From: Planctomycetota bacterium
GTDB lineage: Bacteria; Planctomycetota; UBA8108; UBA1146; JAJFFE01
NCBI GenBank assembly: GCA_021776775.1
Contig: JAJFFE010000164.1
Location: 1-49,606, forward strand
Reading direction: 5' to 3'
DNA length: 49,606 nt
Under the pieces are notes generated by a model. The model did not search any database and was not told the origin of the DNA. It saw nothing but the letters and a program-made list of their open reading frames with translations. The position numbers and the translations under genes were made by a program. Positions 17,606 to 27,599 of the stretch are shown here, in pieces. Numbering within the stretch: the first letter of the stretch is position 1; each line of letters opens with the position of its first letter.

Positions 17606-19933
17606 CTAGGGCGACAGCTCAGCAGGCAGAAGTGCTCGCCACTGGGCCGCTTTCTCGGGTTTGTTCCACTCCTCGTAGAGTCTCACATACAACTCCGGGA
17701 GCACGCGACTTGCGGGCAGAGTGGGGTAGTTCGCGAGCACCCGATTGCAGTCGTTCAGTTTCTGCTCGGCTGCTGCGAAGTTCTTCGTTTCGAGATACGC
17801 CCGTGCTGCGTCGATGCGCACCGTCGCGACCTGTATCGCGTCTTCGCCGTGGAACTCGAGTCGAATACCCTCCGCCTCTCCAAGAAGCTCGAGTGCTTCG
17901 TCGAACTGACCCGCTCGCCGCGCGAATCCGGCGAGTGTGAGAAGCGAAGTCGCGAGACTCGGATTCGCGGGGTGGGCTCGTCGATATCCAGACGCCGTCT
18001 CTTCAGCGAGGCGCTTGGCTCGGTCCGGATCCGATTTCGTAATGAACATGGCCAGTTCAGTGTAGCTCTGCAACGTTCGTAGACTGTCGGAACCGTAGAT
18101 CTCGAGCAATCGACTCGCACCGCGCTCGAGAATCGGTAGCCCTCGCTTGGCGTCACCGCGAATCAGGTAGTTTTTTCCCAACGCAACGAGGATCTCCGCC
18201 AGGAGGGGATCGCCGGGGTCGAGAACACTCTCCGCGTTCGCCTCGAGAAACTCCCAGTGATTCGCTCCGTGGGACGTCGTCGCCAGGTTGTAGTGTTGCT
18301 GAACGCCGGCCGGAGAGATCTCCCCAACATTTGCGCGCACGAGTTCGAGCGTTTCTTCGTAGATCGCCGGGAGCTTCTCGACGTTCCCGCCGAACCCATA
18401 GGCGGATGCGAGGTAGTTGAGCCCGATGACCCGGATCTCGTAAGCCTCGGTCGGGTCACGTGGGGTGGTCGCGAGTACGCGCTGAAGAATAGCGACGGCT
18501 TCAGCGCAATCGGCCCGCGTGTGCGTCGGAGCCAGATACAGCTGAGCGGCCCACTCCGACTCAACCATGAGGCGCTTCGGGTCATTCTCCTCGTAGTGGG
18601 ACTGGGCGTATTGCAACGCACTTTCGAGATGCTCCCGAGCCTGATCGAATCGACCAATTTGTAGATACACGTACCCGATGAGATACTCGATTTCGAAGCG
18701 AACCTCTGGCTCACCGGCAAGCTCGCTACCCAGTCCTCGTGCAGCGCGATCGAGGACTCGACGAAGAAGCGTCGTGTCGGCTTCTTGCGCAACTTCGGGG
18801 CTGACCGCCGCGAGCATCTCCCACGTGTAGTCCGAAAGGGCTCGGCTTTTAGTCGCTTCGAGACGCGCTTGCGCGGTTTGCCGTTGCGTGGTTCGGGCAA
18901 AATCCAGCGATACGAACAAGGCCACGATCAACGCCAAGAACGCGACGACGATTCCAGCGACGAGCGCGGTGTTACGTTTCACGAACTTCTGGGCGCGATA
19001 GACGACGCTGGCTGGGCGGGCTCGAATCGGTTCGTCGGCAAGGTATCGTTCTATGTCTGCCGCGAACTCGGGGACCGTCGCGTAGCGACGGTCGCGGTCC
19101 TTCTCCAGCGCCTTCTCGAGAATGGTGGCTATGTCGCCGCGGTAGCCGCGATCGATCGTCCCTAGCCTAGGTGGAGTCTCGTCCCGAATGGCAATGATCG
19201 CTTCGGGGAGGCTCTTCGTCTCGAAGTCGTGGGGCAATCGCCCTGCCAACAGCTCATAGGCGATGACACCGAGTGCGTACACATCGCTGCGTATATCGAG
19301 GTCATCGGCATCGCCTAACGTTTGCTCCGGACTCATGTATGGAATGGTGCCGACGAGCTGACCCATGTTGGTCGGAAGAGTCGTGCGCTGGAAGTCCCCA
19401 TCGGTGGCGCGCGCGACGCCGAAGTCGAGGACCTTGGGCTGCCCGTCACTCGTGATCAGAATGTTCGCTGGTTTCAAATCTCGATGAATGATTCCCCGCT
19501 GATGAGCATGCGCCACGGCGTGGCAAATTTGCACGACCAGCGCCAGTCGTTCGCGCGTATCGAGGCGATTCTCATCCGCGTAATCGATCAGCGACAGCCC
19601 GTCGACGAACTCCATGACGAAATAGGGCTGCGCACGCGTACCGGAGTTAGCCGTGCCCGCGGCGTAGATCTGCGCGATACCGGGATGATGCAGTCGACCG
19701 AGAACCTCGGCTTCGAACTTGAAGCGCGCGATCATGGTCGGAGTCGCCACGCCCGATCGTATCAACTTTACCGCAACTACCCGGCGCGGCTCGTCTTGCT
19801 CTGCCCGGTAGACCGCTCCCATGCCGCCCTCACCGATGAGCGACTGAATGCGGTATGACGCCAACTCCGCTGGGACGTTGCTGAGGAATTCACCCGGCGA
19901 GTCGTCGGGCGAGTCACGCGTTGGATCGGACAT
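17606..19933 (-). CDS. Hanks-type Ser/Thr protein kinase with membrane helix and TPR domain
   Basis: A 775-residue receptor-like kinase. The kinase domain spans about residues 27-300 with all key motifs: glycine loop GEGGMGAVYRA, Lys56 in VAVKLI, HRDLKPANIL with Asp152, DFG at 170-172 and SPEQ at 201-204. A single membrane helix follows (about 321-343, NTALVAGIVVAFLALIVALF). The remaining 430 residues are helical TPR-like repeats outside the cytoplasm (for example FDQAREHLESALQYAQ and KLPAIYEETLELVRAN). This layout is common in planctomycetes, where the outer domain is thought to sense a ligand. The kinase looks active. It lies 236 bp downstream of the unknown secreted gene on the same strand. 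Confidence 0.93.
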   Translation of the reverse strand: MSDPTRDSPDDSPGEFLSNVPAELASYRIQSLIGEGGMGAVYRAEQDEPRRVVAVKLIRSGVATPTMIARFKFEAEVLGRLHHPGIAQIYAAGTANSGTRAQPYFVMEFVDGLSLIDYADENRLDTRERLALVVQICHAVAHAHQRGIIHRDLKPANILITSDGQPKVLDFGVARATDGDFQRTTLPTNMGQLVGTIPYMSPEQTLGDADDLDIRSDVYALGVIAYELLAGRLPHDFETKSLPEAIIAIRDETPPRLGTIDRGYRGDIATILEKALEKDRDRRYATVPEFAADIERYLADEPIRARPASVVYRAQKFVKRNTALVAGIVVAFLALIVALFVSLDFARTTQRQTAQARLEATKSRALSDYTWEMLAAVSPEVAQEADTTLLRRVLDRAARGLGSELAGEPEVRFEIEYLIGYVYLQIGRFDQAREHLESALQYAQSHYEENDPKRLMVESEWAAQLYLAPTHTRADCAEAVAILQRVLATTPRDPTEAYEIRVIGLNYLASAYGFGGNVEKLPAIYEETLELVRANVGEISPAGVQQHYNLATTSHGANHWEFLEANAESVLDPGDPLLAEILVALGKNYLIRGDAKRGLPILERGASRLLEIYGSDSLRTLQSYTELAMFITKSDPDRAKRLAEETASGYRRAHPANPSLATSLLTLAGFARRAGQFDEALELLGEAEGIRLEFHGEDAIQVATVRIDAARAYLETKNFAAAEQKLNDCNRVLANYPTLPASRVLPELYVRLYEEWNKPEKAAQWRALLPAELSP

Positions 19934-20169
19934 GAGATGACTCTCGTTCCACGCTCAGCACTTGTTGGAGACCCAGGCAGATCGCGTGGATGAGAAGGCC
20001 GAAGAGGCGCCTCTACTTCGAAAGGGAGATTCTATTGATCGGGCGGGAATGCGTCTGCGTTCGAATCCAACGCGACGAAGGCAGGCCGCCGAGCGGACCC
20101 CGAATCTCGCGATCGGGATCCACCGTAGTCACCACTGGCGTACCGGGTTGGAGTCGCGGCCGCCGAGCC

Positions 20170-21894
20170 TCAGTCGGCGCGCAGGTACCAGGCGCGGAAC
20201 TCATCGCCGTTCGATTCGAAGGCGAGGCGCGTCCACTGGCCGGGAGTGAGGGTGAGAGTGACGACTCGGTCGCGTTCTTCGTACTCGGGGAACTGCAGCG
20301 TCATGGTCTGGATCTCGCGGTACTTTCGCGTTTGTCCCGCGCCGGCTGGTTGCGTCGTGCCCGGCACGTCGCGAATGACGGGGTACTTCGTCTCGCGGGA
20401 GGCGACCGCATGCAGTTTGCACCAGCGACTCCGGAGTTGAAGGGAGACCGATCCGTCGGCCAGCGGTTCGAACCGGCCGATGAACTCTGACCCCGCGCCG
20501 AGCCCCGCGACCACTGGGTCCGATTCGCAGACGACATAGAGCCCCGTACCGCCCGACACAGTTTCCACGTCTCGGACAAGCGAGCGGTTCTTGCACTCGC
20601 GCACGCCGAACAACGTGTGAGCCCGTGCGGTCACGCTCCACTCGCGGGCGTTCAGCGCTTGGTTGTTCCCGATGGCTTCGACCAGGCTTACCGGACTTAC
20701 GTGGGAGTCAACGGTGGCCGCTTCCGCAGCCGGTCCTTCGACGTAGAGGAAACGAAGCGTGCGGGAGTTGCGCTGCGCTAGGGTCGCTGCTTTCCAGCGC
20801 GCCTTGAGCTGCGGAGCTGCGTCCTCGGTCACAGATCGTTCTCCGACCCCGCCGATCAAGCGGCGATCGGATCCCAGCATCAGACTCATCGCGCGTTGCG
20901 CCGGGGTTCCGAATTCGCGTTCGTGCAGCCACCGTTCGTCCTCCCGTGTCTTGGTCAAGTCGGTGCTGGCTGGCCAAGACCGAGGATCGACGATGCTCAA
21001 GTACGCCCCGTAGTCGCGAAGCGCCTCGGACGCGGGTGTGGTGCGGCGCACTCGCACGGAGATCGTCTCGTCTCCCAGCGTCGCTACCGGGTGCAGCGCG
21101 CCGTTGTCGGAGACGTCGATCGAAGTCGAGACGATGCGTTCGTCAACGGTCGGGAGATCGATCGGACTCCAGTCGTCGCCGAGTTCCGTGCGTCGAAGTT
21201 CGAGGCTGGTCTTGGCCGCGACGCACTCGACGCGCAGCGTCGTCGGGTCAGGGTACGGAACTACCGAGAGCTCGAGCGTCGTTCCGTCCGGCCAGGAACC
21301 GATCACCGGAAGCGCGACCGGCAATGCTCCGGTTTGATTGATCTCATAGTCGGTCAGCAACCGTCGCTGGGACGCGGCATCGATCCTGATACGTTCCCCT
21401 CGAGTGACGGCTCGAGTGACGCGAAACGACTCCGCCCCGAGCTCCGTCACGACGACTTCGATCTCGAACTGTGCCGTGAGGTGGGACCGGTACTCGGCCA
21501 ATCGCTTTGCCCAAAGTTCGAGTTCGGCGGACGTCGACTTCATGGCCAACAGGTTGCCGTCGTAGTAGTACTCGCCGTGAAAGCCGTTCGAGAACTCCAA
21601 CGTCCACTGGTGCAGACGCGAGTCGTCGTTCTCCCTCATGATGGACTCGAAGCCCCAAGCGGATTGACTGACGCTCCACCCGGGGCGACCGTCGTTCCAG
21701 CCGATGCCACCGTAGCTCTGCAAGCCGTCGTGGTGTGGCCAGAGCATCCAGCTGAGATCGTGGGTTGCGCTCGCGCGTTCGTCGTCAGCCTTGGCGGGGG
21801 AGTCGGTGTTCGAAGTTTGGGCGACGAGCGTTGCGGACAGCAACACTGCGGCGAGACAGCTCGCGCCGACGCGTGTCGCTAGAGGTGCGACCAT
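20170..21894 (-). CDS. Large secreted protein, unknown
   Basis: A 574-residue exported protein with a signal peptide (ASCLAAVLLSATLVAQ). The start ATG 21894 has AGGA about 6 bp upstream. The body is rich in Trp, Tyr and beta-strand patterns, with the early segment SWMLWPHHDGLQSYGGIGWN and a C-terminal beta region (TLTLTPGQWTRLAFESNGDE) that resembles a carbohydrate-binding or jelly-roll fold. I cannot assign a family. It is divergent from the radical SAM gene at 22047 across a 152-bp promoter region. Confidence 0.7.
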   Translation of the reverse strand: MVAPLATRVGASCLAAVLLSATLVAQTSNTDSPAKADDERASATHDLSWMLWPHHDGLQSYGGIGWNDGRPGWSVSQSAWGFESIMRENDDSRLHQWTLEFSNGFHGEYYYDGNLLAMKSTSAELELWAKRLAEYRSHLTAQFEIEVVVTELGAESFRVTRAVTRGERIRIDAASQRRLLTDYEINQTGALPVALPVIGSWPDGTTLELSVVPYPDPTTLRVECVAAKTSLELRRTELGDDWSPIDLPTVDERIVSTSIDVSDNGALHPVATLGDETISVRVRRTTPASEALRDYGAYLSIVDPRSWPASTDLTKTREDERWLHEREFGTPAQRAMSLMLGSDRRLIGGVGERSVTEDAAPQLKARWKAATLAQRNSRTLRFLYVEGPAAEAATVDSHVSPVSLVEAIGNNQALNAREWSVTARAHTLFGVRECKNRSLVRDVETVSGGTGLYVVCESDPVVAGLGAGSEFIGRFEPLADGSVSLQLRSRWCKLHAVASRETKYPVIRDVPGTTQPAGAGQTRKYREIQTMTLQFPEYEERDRVVTLTLTPGQWTRLAFESNGDEFRAWYLRAD

Positions 21895-22046
21895 GCGGGG
21901 TCCTTCAATGGTGAAAGAGGGGAAGGCGACGAGGGAGACTCAGCTTACAGCATGAGTCGGCGTTCGGACCATCGTGGAGCGAAAGTTGTTACATAAGTCG
22001 AGAGTTGCCGCTCTACGATGACTGTCGACCCGCCGAAAGGCACCTC

Positions 22047-23102
22047 ATGGGAATCTTGCACAGGCTGTTTGGCGGGAGTGTGTTTCGCGCTTCCGAAGAT
22101 CGTTGGCTCCAACGCCTCGGGTGGGTGAGGCCGCCGGAGGCGGTGCAGTGGATCAGTAGTTCGGTGTGTGATCTTCACTGTCCGCACTGCTACTCCCACG
22201 CGGGCCGCAAGGGCAAGAACGAGCTGACTACTCACGAAGCGAAGCACCGCATTATCGATGAGCTGGTTCGTCTCGACCGGCCGACGTTCGTGATTGCCGG
22301 TGGTGAAGCGCTGTTGCGACCCGACTTCGGTGAGATCGTTTCGTACGCCGCCGAGCGTCGCGTCCCTTGGGCCATTCACACGCACGGCGGACACGTCCCC
22401 AAGTGGTCTTCGGTCTTCGCGGACCACCCGCCGGTCATGGCGGCGATCAGCCTGGACGGGCCGCGTGAACTCCACGATCGTTTTCGGGGGCGTGCTGGTA
22501 GCTTCGATCGGGCGATCGACGCCATGCGCATCGTCAAGGAAGCGGGCTGCCCCGAGGTCGTCGCGGGAACCACCATTACGCGCCAGAACGCCGATCACCT
22601 GATTGACCTCGTGCCGACCATCATGGACAGCGCCGCGGACTCGTGGGGCTTTCATCTCATGACGCCCGAGGGTCGCGCCTCTGAACATCGCGAACTCCTA
22701 GCCACGCCGGCGCAACTACGACGCGTCGCTTCGTTGGCGCGTCGACTGCGTTCGATTCTGCACGTCGAACTCGACAACGAGTGGGGCAGTGCCGGTGACG
22801 ACGACTGCTTCTACCGCGACGCGCCGTTCTCGTGTGGCGCGGGTCGTATCTCGTGCGTGGTTTCGGCGACGGGCGAGGTCATGCCGTGCACGACGACCGA
22901 CCTCGACGAGAGCCAAGGAAACGTGCGTGGTGAACGGCTGTCGGACATCTGGGCGCGTGGCTTCGACGCGTTTCGAAAAGAGAGCGATGCGATCGAGGCG
23001 GATTGCGACGACTGTTGGCTCAACACCCGTCACGGTCACTCGTGTCGATCGGCGTTCGGGTACTCGGTGCCGTCTCTAGTCGAGTCGGAGGCGGTGCTAT
23101 GA
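22047..23102 (+). CDS. Radical SAM/SPASM-domain protein
   Basis: A 351-residue radical SAM enzyme. The start is ATG 22047 with GAAAGG 6 bp upstream, rather than codons further up. The [4Fe-4S] SAM cluster motif is CDLHCPHC (Cys41, Cys45, Cys48), followed by the SAM-binding GGEALLRPD (about 85-93). The C-terminal SPASM region carries extra cluster cysteines (CGAGRISC, MPCTTTD, DCDDC, HGHSC). The overall form is that of PqqE/NirJ/AhbD-type maturases, which modify peptides or tetrapyrroles; no precursor peptide gene or haem gene is nearby. Its stop overlaps the start of the membrane ankyrin gene (ATGA), so the pair is a coupled operon. Confidence 0.9.
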   Translation: MGILHRLFGGSVFRASEDRWLQRLGWVRPPEAVQWISSSVCDLHCPHCYSHAGRKGKNELTTHEAKHRIIDELVRLDRPTFVIAGGEALLRPDFGEIVSYAAERRVPWAIHTHGGHVPKWSSVFADHPPVMAAISLDGPRELHDRFRGRAGSFDRAIDAMRIVKEAGCPEVVAGTTITRQNADHLIDLVPTIMDSAADSWGFHLMTPEGRASEHRELLATPAQLRRVASLARRLRSILHVELDNEWGSAGDDDCFYRDAPFSCGAGRISCVVSATGEVMPCTTTDLDESQGNVRGERLSDIWARGFDAFRKESDAIEADCDDCWLNTRHGHSCRSAFGYSVPSLVESEAVL

Positions 23103-24952
23103 AGACGCTGCTGCTTCCCGTTCTTTGGTTGCTGGCGATCGTCGTGTCGGTGTGGGTGCTGTGGCGGCTGGCCCGCGGACGCCGCGTCGTGTTGCGCGGA
23201 CGCGTCACTCCGACGCTGGCGCGCATGGTGATCGTCGTGCTTGTCTCGTTGGGAATCGGTTCGGAGCGAGTCGAGGGTCAAGGCGCGCGCTCGCCGGCGG
23301 CGGCCGGTCGCGCGCAAGACGGGTCGCTCCCCGCCGGGCTCGATGCGATTGTGCTCACGGCGTGGCGTCACAACTTTGCCCGCGCCGTCGATTGGCGAAG
23401 CCGAACTTCTCCCATGAGCGAGTGGGCGCAGTTGAAGGCGTTTATCACCGGCCTCGAACGCGAGGATGTGAAGAGCCTCCCCACCACGAACACCTTCGTT
23501 TCGGGCGGCTGCCCCGAGACCTTTCGCGCTCTCGTGATCGGCGAGGTGCTCGCGGTCGCCGCGGGGCTACCCGCGCCCCAAGTCAAAGCGGGAGAACTCC
23601 TCTCCGTGCTCGGCAACTTGGAGCGACGCGGCTACTTCGATCCGTGGGTTCCGGGATACTTCTGGCGTCGGTCCGAGGGAATCGAAGGGTCGCAATTGCC
23701 GGCGCTCTACTCCCGCTTGGCGCGACACGCCCGGGTAGCCAACACCCTGTTACGAGCGGCGAACGATCTCGAGTTCCCGCTGCGGCCGCGCAGAGCGTGG
23801 ACCAGTAAGGCGGCGGGGCCGTCGAAGGTGTATCGCGAGCGGGAGGCCAAAACGCAACGCGCGTTCGCGCGAGCCGTGTCCAGGGTGTACGACCAATGCG
23901 ACGCCGGTCCGTGGGTGAAGGACGGCACAGTCACGCTCGAAGTGTTTGCGGACTCTGCTCCGGTGACACTCTACCGCGACGGGGTCGCCCGGCGTATTGA
24001 GCCGGGGGAGTCGTTCGAGTTCGGAAGGCTAGATGTTTTGGCGGCTCCGTCCGAGGGGGCGACCCTTCGGCACGCCTTGGTGGGTCGCATCGATCTCGTC
24101 GACTTTCAGACCGCGCACTCATTGCCTCTCCGACTCTCGGCAGAAGCGGTCGAGCGCGTCGCCGGGTTCGTGCGTCAGAGCGCTGCCGGCGATGCCGCGA
24201 ACATCACGCGTCTCCAGTCGGCACTTCCGCTCGTCAACGTGGCGCTGCGAGACGCGTTGATCGACGGGCCGAACGCCCCCGCTGCGCCTGCGTGGCGAAC
24301 GCTGCTGTTTTTGTTCGACGACGCGGTGCTGCGACTGCCGCACGAAGAGCGTCAGAAGAAGTCGCGCGAGCTGTTTCGCGCCATCGACGCCGGAGATCGC
24401 GGGAAGGCGTTGCGGCTCGCGCGCGACGTCGGGGCGTTCGCCGTCGATGGGGCCGGCCATGCGCTGATCCATCGGGCTGCGGCCATGGGGGACCGTGAAC
24501 TGCTGCAGCTCCTGCTCGATCGCGGAGTCGACATCGAGCTACCCGTCGAAGAGGGACGACGAAGAACCGGATCGACGCCGCTTCTCGTCGCCGCCGCTCA
24601 CGGGCAGGCCGAGGCGTGCGCGGTGTTGCTCGAACGGGGAGCGAAGGTCAACGGTGTCGTCGACGCCATGAAGCGGTCCCCGCTCTTGGTCGCGGCGGAG
24701 CACGGGGACATTGAAACGGTGCGTGTGCTGCTCGACCGCGGGGCAGACGTCAGCGCCGTCGACGCGCAGTCGCAATCGGTGCTCGTACGCGCCGTCCTTG
24801 GCGAGAGCCCGACGGTTGCGTTGCTGCAACTCTTGATCGAACACGGCGCCGACCCCGCGCAGCGCGATCGCCGAGGCAAGCGAGCCGCGGATCACGCCGT
24901 AGCGCAACAGCGCTCAACGGAGATCCGATCGCTGCTCGACGTCGACGAGTGA
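23099..24952 (+). CDS. Membrane protein with C-terminal ankyrin repeats, radical SAM partner
   Basis: A 617-residue protein starting at ATG 23099, inside the stop of the radical SAM gene, with GGAGGCGG just upstream. Two membrane helices lie near residues 4-22 and 40-57. A middle region of about 350 residues follows, with a distinctive segment NTFVSGGCPETFRALVIGE and no family I can name. The last 160 residues are four or so ankyrin repeats (for example GSTPLLVAAAHGQAEACAVL and RSPLLVAAEHGDIETVRVLL). The coupling to a SPASM enzyme suggests a shared function such as holding the enzyme or its substrate at the membrane (inference). It ends 16 bp from the convergent egtD. Confidence 0.75.
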   Translation: MKTLLLPVLWLLAIVVSVWVLWRLARGRRVVLRGRVTPTLARMVIVVLVSLGIGSERVEGQGARSPAAAGRAQDGSLPAGLDAIVLTAWRHNFARAVDWRSRTSPMSEWAQLKAFITGLEREDVKSLPTTNTFVSGGCPETFRALVIGEVLAVAAGLPAPQVKAGELLSVLGNLERRGYFDPWVPGYFWRRSEGIEGSQLPALYSRLARHARVANTLLRAANDLEFPLRPRRAWTSKAAGPSKVYREREAKTQRAFARAVSRVYDQCDAGPWVKDGTVTLEVFADSAPVTLYRDGVARRIEPGESFEFGRLDVLAAPSEGATLRHALVGRIDLVDFQTAHSLPLRLSAEAVERVAGFVRQSAAGDAANITRLQSALPLVNVALRDALIDGPNAPAAPAWRTLLFLFDDAVLRLPHEERQKKSRELFRAIDAGDRGKALRLARDVGAFAVDGAGHALIHRAAAMGDRELLQLLLDRGVDIELPVEEGRRRTGSTPLLVAAAHGQAEACAVLLERGAKVNGVVDAMKRSPLLVAAEHGDIETVRVLLDRGADVSAVDAQSQSVLVRAVLGESPTVALLQLLIEHGADPAQRDRRGKRAADHAVAQQRSTEIRSLLDVDE

Positions 24953-24968
24953 TCCGCGCGTGTATCGG

Positions 24969-25946
24969 TCAGCCGGCGTTGCGAGATTCGACGCAGCGCT
25001 CCGGCTGCGGGCGCTGAAACTCGTGGATGGTGAATCGTCGTTCGTTGTCGAACCAGCGCCGCCCAATTTCGAGTGACGCGTTTGCCGCCAGTGTTTCGAT
25101 CTCTCGCAGCGAGTACTTGTAGGAGTATTCGGTACAGATGCGCTGTCCAGCTGCGAACCGAAACGTGCGAGGCGGAGTTTCTAGATCGACTGTTTGGTCG
25201 GCGGTACTCTCGAGATACATTTCGATGCGTCCGATGTCGTCGTCATAAACGGCGACGTGACGGAACTGATCGAGATCGAAGGATCCGCCGAGTTCCCGAT
25301 TGATGCGACTCAGCAGGTTGAGATTGAACGCTGCCGTCACGCCAGATCGGTCGTTGTAAGCGCGATGCAAGGTCTCCTGGTCTTTACGAAGGTCGATGCC
25401 GACGAACAGTCGGTCGCGATCGTTGAACTCACCGGCGACCGAACTCAGGAAGTTCGCTGCCATCCGGCGATCCATGTTGCCGATGCTGCCCCCGAGCCAG
25501 AACACGGAGCGCGCCTCTTGCGTTACTTCGCGCACGGTGTCGAGTCCGGGACCGTACTCCCCGTGAATCGCGGTGACCGTCACCCTATCGAACTCGTCGC
25601 ACAGCGGTCGGCAGAGTTCCAACGCCTTTCGGGAGATATCGACGGGAAGGTAGTCGACCGTCTCGTGCCCGCGCAGGGCGGCGTCGACGAGGATTCGTGC
25701 TTTGCGGGCACTTCCACTGCCGAGTTCGATGACGGTGGACGCGTGACGCACCATCTCGTCGGCGTGATTGTCGATGATCTGGAGTTCACTACGGGTCGGG
25801 TAGTACTCGTCGAGTTCGCAGATCTCCTCGAACAGTAGCGTGCCGACTTCATCGTAGAAGAACCGGCACGGGAGAGTCTGCGAATCGGGCGCGGCTCCGA
25901 GCCCGCGTTCGACTTCATCGGCGAGTGTCGTTCGAGACTCCTGCAT
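24969..25946 (-). CDS. egtD: L-histidine N-alpha-methyltransferase EgtD
   Basis: EgtD adds three methyl groups from SAM to the alpha-amino group of histidine, giving hercynine, the first step of ergothioneine synthesis. The 325 residues from ATG 25946 match the usual length of about 320; a TTG 45 bp upstream is less likely. Family marks are FFYDEVGTLLFEEIC, EYYPTRSE, the SAM motif ELGSGSARKARIL (about 74-86), LPVDIS, and the late RICTEYSYKY. It lies 245 bp downstream of egtB on the same strand and is convergent with the ankyrin gene. The two genes together supply the core of the pathway. Confidence 0.95.
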   Translation of the reverse strand: MQESRTTLADEVERGLGAAPDSQTLPCRFFYDEVGTLLFEEICELDEYYPTRSELQIIDNHADEMVRHASTVIELGSGSARKARILVDAALRGHETVDYLPVDISRKALELCRPLCDEFDRVTVTAIHGEYGPGLDTVREVTQEARSVFWLGGSIGNMDRRMAANFLSSVAGEFNDRDRLFVGIDLRKDQETLHRAYNDRSGVTAAFNLNLLSRINRELGGSFDLDQFRHVAVYDDDIGRIEMYLESTADQTVDLETPPRTFRFAAGQRICTEYSYKYSLREIETLAANASLEIGRRWFDNERRFTIHEFQRPQPERCVESRNAG

Positions 25947-26190
25947 AGGTGCCCGCAGGACCCTGAATCGTTCGCGCTTCGAGGTGACCAAGGTTTCGGC
26001 CCTTCACTGAGTCGGCGGTGTCGGTCGCGCGTGACTTCCACTGGACGCGCGCGGCGTACCCGGATCCTAGTCCCTGACCGTTCGCGGTGAAACCCGAGCT
26101 TCCCATCGCTTCCCGGAGAGCGCTGTTCGGAATTCCGCCAGAAGTGCGCCGCGCCGGACAGGTTGGCAGGCTGACACCACGACCGACGTT

Positions 26191-27477
26191 CTACGCTTGA
26201 AGTTGGCGGACGAGACGGATGCCCGAGAACTGCCACCGCACATGGGCGGGGAAGAAGTTTCGGTAGCTGCGTCTCAGGTGCGATCGGGGAGAGACGCACG
26301 AGCCTCCGCGCAGGACGTACTGGTTGCACATGAACTTGCCGTTGTATTCGCCGAGCGCTCCCGCGGACTGGCGATAGCCGGGGTAAGGCGAGTAGCTACT
26401 GAGCGTCCACTCCCATGCGTCGCCGAAGAACTGTTGCGGCGCAACTCGTGTTGCGGCAGCGGGGTGGAGCCGCTCTGCTTCGTAGAAGTTGCCCTCGACC
26501 TCTCGGTCCCCGCACGCCACTTCCCACTCCGATTCGAACGGCAGTCGGCAACCGGCCCACGAGGCGTAGGCGTCCGCTTCGAAGAGGCTGACATGAGTCA
26601 CGGGAGCGTTGTGATCGACCTGGCGAAGACCGCCGAGCGTGAAGTTCATCCAGTTCGATCCGTCGCGATTCCAATAGAGCGGCGCCGTCCACGATTCACG
26701 ATTCACCCGGTCCCACCCCTCCGACAGCCAAAACTCCGGTCGCTCGTAGCCGCCGTCGGCCATGAACTCGAGGAACTCGCCGCAGGTGACGAGCCGGGGC
26801 TGAATCTCGAAGGGTTCGAGGAAGACACGGTGTCGCGGTGATTCGTTGTCGAACGCGAACCCGTCGGGGCTGGGAGCGTGACCGATGTCGCGGATGCCGG
26901 GCTCGAACAGTAACCACGGTTCGTCGGTGGGAGGGGTCGAGTCGCTTGTCTTCAACGAGTCGCGGTACGCCGGCAGTAGTGAGTTCCGCGAGAAGGCGTG
27001 CTTGATGTCCGTCAGCAATAGCTCTTGGTGTTGTTGTTCATGCTGGAGACCGAGTTCGATCAAAAAATCTAGTTTCGCTCGATCGCGATCGGACGCCAGG
27101 AGATCGTTCATGCGGGCGTCGACGTGCTTCCGGTAGTTCATGATCTGCCCCAGCGTCGGTCGCGACAAGATGCCGCGCTCGGCGCGAACGTGTCGGGCGC
27201 CGACCGATTCGTAGTACGAATTGAACAGGTATCCGTAGCTGGGATCGAACGGGACGTAGCTTTCGTCCGCAGCTGCGAGCACGAACGTCTCGAAGAACCA
27301 CGTCGTGTGGCCGAGGTGCCACTTGGGTGGGCTCGCATCGGGCATCGACTGGAGCAGGAAGTCGTCCGGTTCCAGAGCATCGCACAGCTCACTCGAACGA
27401 GAACGGACCGCGTTGAACAACGAATCTAACTCCAACGACGGCTCGACGGTGACGTCGCCTGTTTCGGACGGTGTCAT
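26191..27477 (-). CDS. egtB: Ergothioneine sulfoxide synthase EgtB
   Basis: EgtB is a non-haem iron enzyme joining hercynine to a cysteine-type thiol with O2, giving a sulfoxide. The 428 residues comprise an N-terminal DinB-like domain and a C-terminal formylglycine-generating-enzyme-like domain. The iron-binding triad is visible: His54 in PPKWHLGHTTWFFE, then His146 and His150 in QHEQQHQE. The C-terminal domain has WEWTLSSYSPYPGY and the ending VLRGGSCVSPRSHLRRSYRN. It differs from OvoA, which carries a fused methyltransferase. No egtA, egtC or egtE is in the window, so the thiol donor and C-S lyase are unknown. It is divergent from the ABC importer. Confidence 0.95.
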   Translation of the reverse strand: MTPSETGDVTVEPSLELDSLFNAVRSRSSELCDALEPDDFLLQSMPDASPPKWHLGHTTWFFETFVLAAADESYVPFDPSYGYLFNSYYESVGARHVRAERGILSRPTLGQIMNYRKHVDARMNDLLASDRDRAKLDFLIELGLQHEQQHQELLLTDIKHAFSRNSLLPAYRDSLKTSDSTPPTDEPWLLFEPGIRDIGHAPSPDGFAFDNESPRHRVFLEPFEIQPRLVTCGEFLEFMADGGYERPEFWLSEGWDRVNRESWTAPLYWNRDGSNWMNFTLGGLRQVDHNAPVTHVSLFEADAYASWAGCRLPFESEWEVACGDREVEGNFYEAERLHPAAATRVAPQQFFGDAWEWTLSSYSPYPGYRQSAGALGEYNGKFMCNQYVLRGGSCVSPRSHLRRSYRNFFPAHVRWQFSGIRLVRQLQA

Positions 27478-27599
27478 TGAATTCGACCTCGAAGAACTCC
27501 AAACCGCCTATTGAAGCGGTGTTGGGGTTCGGCTGGCGTGACGACTGTTCTGCTCATCTGCTGTTCTGCAGAGACGTCACTTGGGACTGACTTTTGGTT

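Noticed and set aside
20896..21882. Long plus-strand open frame over the unknown secreted gene
   Set aside because: No start signal, Arg-rich shadow of a minus-strand gene with a good signal peptide.
22047..25946. Radical SAM enzyme as part of ergothioneine synthesis
   Set aside because: It is convergent with egtD and coupled to the ankyrin gene; no known ergothioneine route uses a SPASM enzyme.
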